64,000 nt of DNA from NCBI RefSeq assembly GCF_021018895.1, contig NC_079364.1, forward strand, positions 33,035,701 through 33,099,700. The letters run 5' to 3'. Source of the DNA: Seriola aureovittata. Its lineage: Eukaryota > Chordata > Actinopteri > Carangiformes > Carangidae. Shown here in pieces: positions 58,810 to 64,000 of the stretch. A program made the translations under genes and the position numbers. Position 1 is the stretch's first letter. Each line of letters opens with the position of its first letter. Below the pieces are notes generated by a model that had not been told where the DNA came from, did no database searches, and saw nothing but the letters and a program-made list of their open reading frames with translations.

Positions 58810-60644
58810 GTGTCTGTCTGTCTGTCTGCCTGTCTGTGTGTCTGTCTGTCTGACTGCCTGCCTGTCTGTCTGTCTGTCTGCCTGCCTGTCTGTCTGTCTG
58901 TGTGTCTGTCTGTCTGTCTGCCTGCCTGCCTGTCTGTCTGTCTGTCTGTCTGTCTGCCTGTCTGTCTGTCTGCCTGCCTGTCTGTCTTCCTGTCTGTCTG
59001 TCTGCCTGTCTGTCTGTCTGTCTGCCTGCCTGTCTGTCTGCCTGTCTGTCTGCCTGTCTGTCTGTCTGTCTTCAGGACTCAGGAGGGCGTCTGATGATGC
59101 AGATGAGTTTCAGGATGAAGAGGAGCAGGTCGGTGAGAGTGCAGCCATGACAGAGGAACAGAGACAGTATCTGCGCTGGTACTATCGCACAGAGGATTGT
59201 AAGTGCTGCAGATATCACTCACCTCAGACTGTTCTGAAAGCTACAGCTAGCATCTGATGCTAGTTAGTCACCTGTCAGACACGGATCACTCAGTGGTTCA
59301 GACTGGTGTCTGAGGCTGAGCACAGTCTCATCCTCAGAGAGAAGTCTCTTCTGTGTTCCTAAAGAACTGACTCACTTCTTTATCATTTATCTGCTAAGCT
59401 GTCAAAAGCACACTCCTCTCACTCATCCAGCTGACTGACAGGTACCTGCATCACCACAGTTTCACTTTCACTGGAATGAGAAAATATCAGGATCAAATAA
59501 AAGAAATTTAATCCGGACATTTGAACAGTCAATCAGGATGTACTCTGGGATGCTCTCATAAAAAGAGACAGGTGCAAAAAATGTATACTTTACTCTTTTT
59601 ATTGATGTTTCATAAACAATATGTAAATGATAGATGATCATTGATTATTAATAATATTGATTATTAAAGCCAGTTTGTTGAAAACCTGTTTAATCTCCAA
59701 ATCTCTAATGTCTGTTTAATCTCTAAAGTCTAGATTTCATAAAAAGAAAAAAAAAATAGTACGAGTAGAGTCACATGATCAGCACTCAGCAGGTCATATG
59801 AATGCTGATCATTGTTTCCATCTCACTAACTTTTCAAAATAAGAGCTCACCATCAATGGTACATTTATCCAAGATTAACACATAGATTCTCCAGCTCTGT
59901 TAGCTGTATCAGAAAGACCAGGGTCATGATCCTGGATGAGTTAAACAACATAACCACATTTATAATATAAATATATATATATATAGACATATATATGTGT
60001 GTGTGAGTGTGTATACAATCATATATATTGAGCAGAGTATTGTATTCTTGTTGCAGCAACCACATGGAAGTTTGTGCTGCTGGGACTGGCCTTTGTCTGC
60101 CTGTTGGTTGGTTTTCTGCTACTGGGAATGGGAGCCATGGCCAACAAGTATGACTTCAATTTATTCAATGACACTTAATGTATGTCATACTGACTTGACT
60201 TACACAGTGAAGCTGCTGACTGACAGTCCCTTGCCTGTTTCCCACAGGAACAGAAAGAAGATAGCTCAGTACAAAGCAGCAGCATCTCTGGTTAAGAAGA
60301 GTGGAGATGAGGAGCTGCAGATCATCTCACCACTCAGAGACGACTGCAGAAGCAAACCATCAACTCCATCATCATCCTCTCCTGACAGGCTACTGAACGG
60401 AAACGGAGAGGTGAACGAACTCAGAGCAGGAAACATCCTGGTCACATGGAAAGATGGCAACACCTCTTGCCTGTACTCAGATCCTGCACCACAGGTGGAG
60501 CAACAGGAAGAGGAACAGGAAGAGGAACAGGAAGAGGAGCAGGTGGAGGAACAGGTGGAGGAGCAGGTGGAGGAGCAGGTGGAGAAAGACGTAGTGGTGT
60601 CAGCTGCTGAGCTGTCATCTCATGAAGTAAAGACAATAGAGTGA
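57235..60644 (+). CDS. slc51b: Ricin-B/CysR lectin domain fused to an organic solute transporter beta-like subunit
   Basis: Five exons join in frame: 57,235-57,274; 57,372-57,755; 59,076-59,198; 60,057-60,147; 60,248-60,644, giving 344 residues. A hydrophobic signal peptide ([14 protein letters not shown]) leads into a Cys-rich domain at about 17-138 ([56 protein letters not shown]). This follows the CysR/ricin-B domain at the start of mannose-receptor proteins. Then come an acidic linker, [20 protein letters not shown] and one membrane span at about 188-208, a basic stop-transfer ([14 protein letters not shown]), the [16 protein letters not shown] block and an EEQ-repeat tail. The WYYRTED-TM-KNRKK arrangement matches OST-beta, the single-span subunit that escorts OST-alpha to the basolateral membrane to export bile acids and steroids. 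The neighbour rasl12, adjacent to SLC51B in human as well, supports this. Human SLC51B has 128 residues and no lectin domain, so the fusion is the odd feature. All junction phases agree. Confidence 0.8.
58284..58367. repeat. (TATC)n microsatellite in slc51b-like intron 2
   Basis: About 21 tandem TATC units. Confidence 0.96.
58751..59073 (+). repeat. (CTGT/CTGC)n microsatellite abutting a splice acceptor
   Basis: A 320-bp tract of CTGT with CTGC and GTGT variants runs directly into CTTCAG|GACTC, the acceptor of slc51b-like exon 3. The Cys-Leu-Ser-Val frames across it are artefacts. Confidence 0.95.
60494..60588 (+). repeat. 12-bp coding tandem repeat in the slc51b-like tail
   Basis: About eight units of CAGGAAGAGGAA or CAGGTGGAGGAG encode QEEE and then QVEE repeats in frame. 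Because the unit is a multiple of three, length changes would keep the frame. Confidence 0.9.
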
Positions 60645-61157
60645 AGGGTTCACATTACAGTGAATAACCTCAGAATGATTCTCCTCCAGAGGAGTTCATA
60701 TGACGTGACCCTGTGTTACATCTGTAAAACAACATGTTTGACAGTCTGAAAACTTTACCTCCACCTTCACTGCCAGCTTCTAGAGATGAAAAACAAATAT
60801 TCAGGCAGAATGTTAGATATGTGTGATTATTCACTCAAATGCTCAGATCAGACTTTGTTCATTATATTGAGAAATATACTGATTTGCTTTCATTGAAACA
60901 GTTCACACTGATACCACTCTCATGTCTTAATGGTAAATATGAAGCTACAGCTAAGAGACAGCTAGCATAGCTTAGCATAAAGACTGTTAACCTGGCTCTG
61001 CCAGCCAATAGCTGATTAACACCTGTACCTTGTTTGTACTAAACAAAAATGTTAAAAAAAAAAAAAAAAAAGGTTTTATTTCTTCCGTAACGGCAGCAAC
61101 TACTGTTCACAGCTTCAGGGAATCTTGTTGTTGCAGTGAGGTGGTGGTGTACTACCA

Positions 61158-61380
61158 TCATGTCTGAGACCTGTGTGATACTGAGTCCTGTGTGATACTG
61201 AGTCCTGTGTGATACAGAGACCTGTGTGATACTGAGTCCTGTGTGATACTGAGTCCTGTGTGATACAGAGACCTGTGTGATACTGAGTCCTGTGTGATAC
61301 TGAGTCCTGTGTGATACTGAGTCCTGTGTGATACTGAGTCCTGTGTGATACTGAGTCCTGTGTGATACTGAGACCTGTGC
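61158..61380. repeat. 17-bp minisatellite downstream of slc51b
   Basis: About 13 copies of CTGTGTGATACTGAGTC, with GAGAC variants. It lies 510 bp after the stop codon, in the 3' UTR if polyadenylation uses a signal at 61,441 or 61,790. Confidence 0.93.
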
Positions 61381-61470
61381 TCACTGACAGTATCTGACCA
61401 CCTGTAGCCACAGACGCTGCTCAGCGCTGAAGGGTTGATCAATAAATACCACCTAACCCAATCTGCCCCT

Positions 61471-61530
61471 GCCAACAAGTATGACTTCAGTTTATTCAGT
61501 GACACTTAGTGTATGTCATAGTGAAGCTGT
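61471..61530 (+). pseudogene. Duplicate of the slc51b exon 4/intron 4 boundary
   Basis: CCAACAAGTATGACTTCAGT, TTATTCAGTGACACTTAGTG and TATGTCATA repeat 60,141-60,191 with three base changes. The copy includes the donor GTATGA. It lacks the membrane-span codons, so it is a non-functional echo of the boundary. Confidence 0.8.
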
Positions 61531-61789
61531 TCGCTGACTGAAAGTGAAGCTCCTCACCGACACAGTACTGTTCATTAGACAGCATGGACAGAGGCAGGTT
61601 AGCTGTTTCCCTGTGTTTTTATGCTAAGCCAAGCTAACCACATTGAGACTCCACCACACAGACACGAGAGAGATTCATGTTTTCCCCATAAACTGAACTG
61701 GATAAGAAGATAATAACTGTGATGTCATCTCGATATGTGTGTGTGCATGTGTGTGTGTGTGTGTTCGCCATCATTAACTAATAAAATCA

Positions 61790-61795
61790 TTTCTG
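61790..61795 (+). terminator. Candidate slc51b polyadenylation signal
   Basis: AATAAA within CTAATAAAATC. An earlier AATAAA lies at 61,441-61,446. Which is used cannot be told from the sequence. Confidence 0.3.
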
Positions 61796-61799
61796 GAGA

Positions 61800-62951
61800 A
61801 ACTGTGATGGTTTTCTTTAAGGAAGACTTTACAGGGGTGGACATCACATCAAATCAACAGCACTCTGATATAAACTGATGGTTTAATGACAGGAAGTGAT
61901 CACCTTTACCAGTTGTTGAATATATGTATGTGCTGAGGAGTGCTCCCCCTGCTGGCTCCATCTGCCTACAACATTCAAACATCAATACATTATTAAAGAT
62001 GATATTTACACCCTGGTGTGAATGTGTTTTACACCCTGGTGTGAACACAGTGTAAATATCATGGCAGAAACAAGCATAGCTAACCATGCTATTTGCACCT
62101 GATAACATTAAAGGAGTTTTTGTGGATCAAGAGGTGAGGGGGTGGGGCTGCCAGGTGTAAATATTTGAATATCGTGTGACTGTTCTCACCTGGGTACAAA
62201 TACACTCTCAGATCAGATCAATCAATCAATCAATCTGATGTTTCTGTGTCTCCGTCCATGTAGCTCGTTCTTCTGATGTGATTGTCTTTCTCCATACATG
62301 ATGATTAGTTATTGACAACAGATCAAATGATGTATTGCAGCTTTCTACACATCAGTGGTAAGAACAAAGTTCTTTGACTGAAGCTGCTCCCTCGTGGTGG
62401 AACGAGTCAGATCTTAAACTTCAGGAACTTTCAATTTTCATTTGGTCAAAATTGTATTGACTGATTATTAGTGATATTTGATTATGATGGTATCATGTAT
62501 ATAAGAGTTTTAATCCATCACAGTATCTCATGCAGTGTATTAGTGTATTGCACTCTATTGACTGCTGTCATTTTATCAACTTTACATTTTCTTCAGATCA
62601 TATCTGTTTGACACTGGACTGTTCTTTTCTATTTTAATATTAGTTTAAAGTCTCTGTTACGGACTATGACCTCTGTGTTTTGTGTTGCTGCTGCTGTTGT
62701 CTTGGCAAAGACTCCTGTAAGCAATTCTCAGTGAAGCGCTAAATAAAGTTATCACAGGTTAATAAGACAGACTCTTCTTGAAGCACATTAAACTGTATGA
62801 CATGTTCTCTGACCACATGTGATGGGTTCTTATCCAAACGTCCACTTAGGGTGAAAAGCCCCGTGCTGCTGCCTCTCCAGTCTCTGCAACAACTGTGTGT
62901 CTTTGTGGTCTTGACATGAAGAATCATACACACGACAAGAGGAGACAGAGG
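61800..62951. other. Convergent intergenic region, slc51b-rasl12
   Basis: It contains two close copies of TTACACCCTGGTGTGAA (62,006-62,046) and a short (ATCA)n run near 62,217-62,237. The right part should contain the rasl12 3' UTR, since that gene ends at 63,101 on the minus strand. Confidence 0.5.
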
Positions 62952-62957
62952 AGAGTG

Positions 62958-63007
62958 TTTGTTTGTTTGTTTGTTTGTTTGTTTGTTTGTTTGTTTGTTT
63001 GTTTGTT
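62958..63007. repeat. (GTTT)n microsatellite, likely in the rasl12 3' UTR
   Basis: About 12 GTTT units, 94 bp beyond the rasl12 stop codon on the minus strand. Confidence 0.95.
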
Positions 63008-63100
63008 CTGGTTTTTCATTGGTCAGATGTACATATACAGCTCTTCATGTTATTCACTGTTATCTAATAAGTCTTTCACAGCGTGGAGAGTGTTGGGGGG

Positions 63101-63431
63101 TCAGAAAATCTTGAGGCCCTTGAGCAGGGTTAGTGTGGTGGCCCTCCGTTTCCTCTGAGCTCTGGATGTCTTCACAGTCACCAGCTTGGCAGTGGTGGGG
63201 GCCGGCAGCTCCTTGTAGGGAGTGGTGAAGGACGGGACACCAATGAGCGCCTTGTCCTCACTGACGTAGACGGCTGATGCCAGACGACCGTGCCCCCCCT
63301 CTGACCTCGCCCTCCTCACAGCCTCGTGGAAGACATGCTGCACAGACATGAAGTCCAGACAGGCCGACACCTCGAAGAACAAACAGCCAAAACGAGACGC
63401 CAGGGCCTGACCGTCACACTGACTCACCTGT
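63101..63431 (-). CDS. rasl12: RAS-like protein family member 12, last coding exon (partial)
   Basis: On the minus strand an acceptor TTTCTCAG precedes this exon at 63,431, and the frame runs to a stop at 63,101. It encodes about 110 residues: QVSQCDGQALASRFGCLFFE, VSACLDFMSVQHVFHEAVRR, and, at the end, AKLVTVKTSRAQRKRRATTL followed by TLLKGLKIF. This matches the C-terminal part of human RASL12, including the G5-type EVSA motif of the GTPase fold and the unusual tail ending in KIF without a CAAX lipidation box. The P-loop, switch and NKxD exons lie beyond position 64,000. It converges on the slc51b-like gene, as in human. Rasl12 is an atypical Ras-family GTPase of poorly known role. Confidence 0.93.
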
Positions 63432-64000
63432 CTGAGAAACAACACAACAACACACCTGTACACTCAACAAAGGGTTCACACTGATGAAGCTCCTCATTAC
63501 TGTTTATGTTAGAGTAAACTTTATGTTAGTGCAGTGTGACAACCATCACTGCAGCTCTCCATTGATCAGCCCGTATTCACAAAGCATCTTAAGGCTTAAA
63601 GTAGCTCCTAACTTGCTTTTCATGGAGACTTCTAACGCATGTTGTTTTTGACGTGGCACAGAATAGCTGTTAAATGAAGTTAAATAAAATCTTCTATTGA
63701 AAATGTAGGACCTCTCACCTGTCCACAGGTGTTCCTACTCACACTTCATTCGCCGGTACTGGACATAGACGGTGAGCTGCAGAATCTAATTTGTGGAGTG
63801 TTCCCACTGTAGAATGGCCACGCTCATTTGACATGTTAGCATGTTAGCATGTTAGCATGTTAGCATGTTAGCATGTTAGCATGTTGACCAGACAGGACGT
63901 TTCCTAGGTTCACAATCCTAGAATCTCTTGAAGTGGTTTGTTTGGTAGAGTGAAGACATCTTAGTTTAAACCTGTTTTTATTCCCCTTGAACACTGAGAC
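63432..64000 (-). other. rasl12 intron (partial)
   Basis: No further rasl12 coding exon is visible up to the window end. The stretch holds the 8-bp tandem repeat at 63,833-63,888. Confidence 0.7.
63833..63888. repeat. ATGTTAGC tandem repeat
   Basis: Six to seven perfect copies of the octamer ATGTTAGC. Confidence 0.95.

Noticed and set aside
58676..59257. 193-residue Cys/Leu/Ser/Val-rich frame
   Set aside because: It is mostly translation of the (CTGT)n microsatellite. Only the last part (from 59,076) is a real exon, of the slc51b-like gene.
61158..61380. Regular short repeats reminiscent of a CRISPR array
   Set aside because: The units are contiguous 17-bp copies with no unique spacers, and the genome is clearly vertebrate. 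It is a minisatellite.

Overview
This is vertebrate nuclear DNA, almost certainly from a teleost fish and probably a percomorph. The genes are split by GT-AG introns. The intergenic DNA is full of teleost-type repeats: Tc1-like and hAT DNA transposons, foldback MITEs, tRNA-derived SINEs, LINE relics, a lone LTR, and many long microsatellites such as (GT)n, (CTGT)n and (TATC)n. No bacterial-style gene, operon, CRISPR array or tRNA gene was seen. All protein calls come from reading the conceptual translation against remembered protein families; nothing was searched.

Layout. Positions 1-33,400 hold no recognised gene. They contain LINE fragments (1-440, 21,838-23,215, 31,880-32,940), two internally deleted Tc1-like elements (2,193-3,223 and 30,482-31,515), a 2.5 kb foldback element (5,818-8,363), several MITEs, an LTR-retrotransposon remnant (27,280-28,150) and minisatellites. 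One weak candidate first exon lies on the minus strand near 12.7 kb. Positions 33,486-43,625 hold a complete six-exon BAX-family pro-apoptotic gene on the plus strand, with hAT and MITE relics in its introns. Positions 48,623-52,618 hold a complete five-exon rwdd3 (RSUME) gene on the plus strand. Positions 57,235-60,644 hold a complete five-exon gene on the plus strand. It encodes a signal peptide, a ricin-B/CysR-like lectin domain, one membrane span and an acidic cytosolic tail, and its membrane part looks like organic solute transporter subunit beta (slc51b). Positions 63,101-63,431 are the last coding exon of rasl12 on the minus strand, converging on the slc51b-like gene. SLC51B and RASL12 are also neighbours in human (15q22), which supports both names.

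The genes do not form a pathway. Bax permeabilises mitochondria, Rwdd3 promotes SUMO conjugation, Slc51b is the partner subunit of a bile-acid/steroid exporter, and Rasl12 is an atypical small GTPase. The most unusual object is the slc51b-like gene. It has a secreted-type lectin module spliced in frame to an OST-beta-like membrane subunit, a (CTGT)n microsatellite as the pyrimidine tract of one splice acceptor, an in-frame 12-bp coding repeat in the tail, and a duplicated exon/intron boundary downstream. The two Tc1-like copies are also notable because they lack opposite halves of the transposase.
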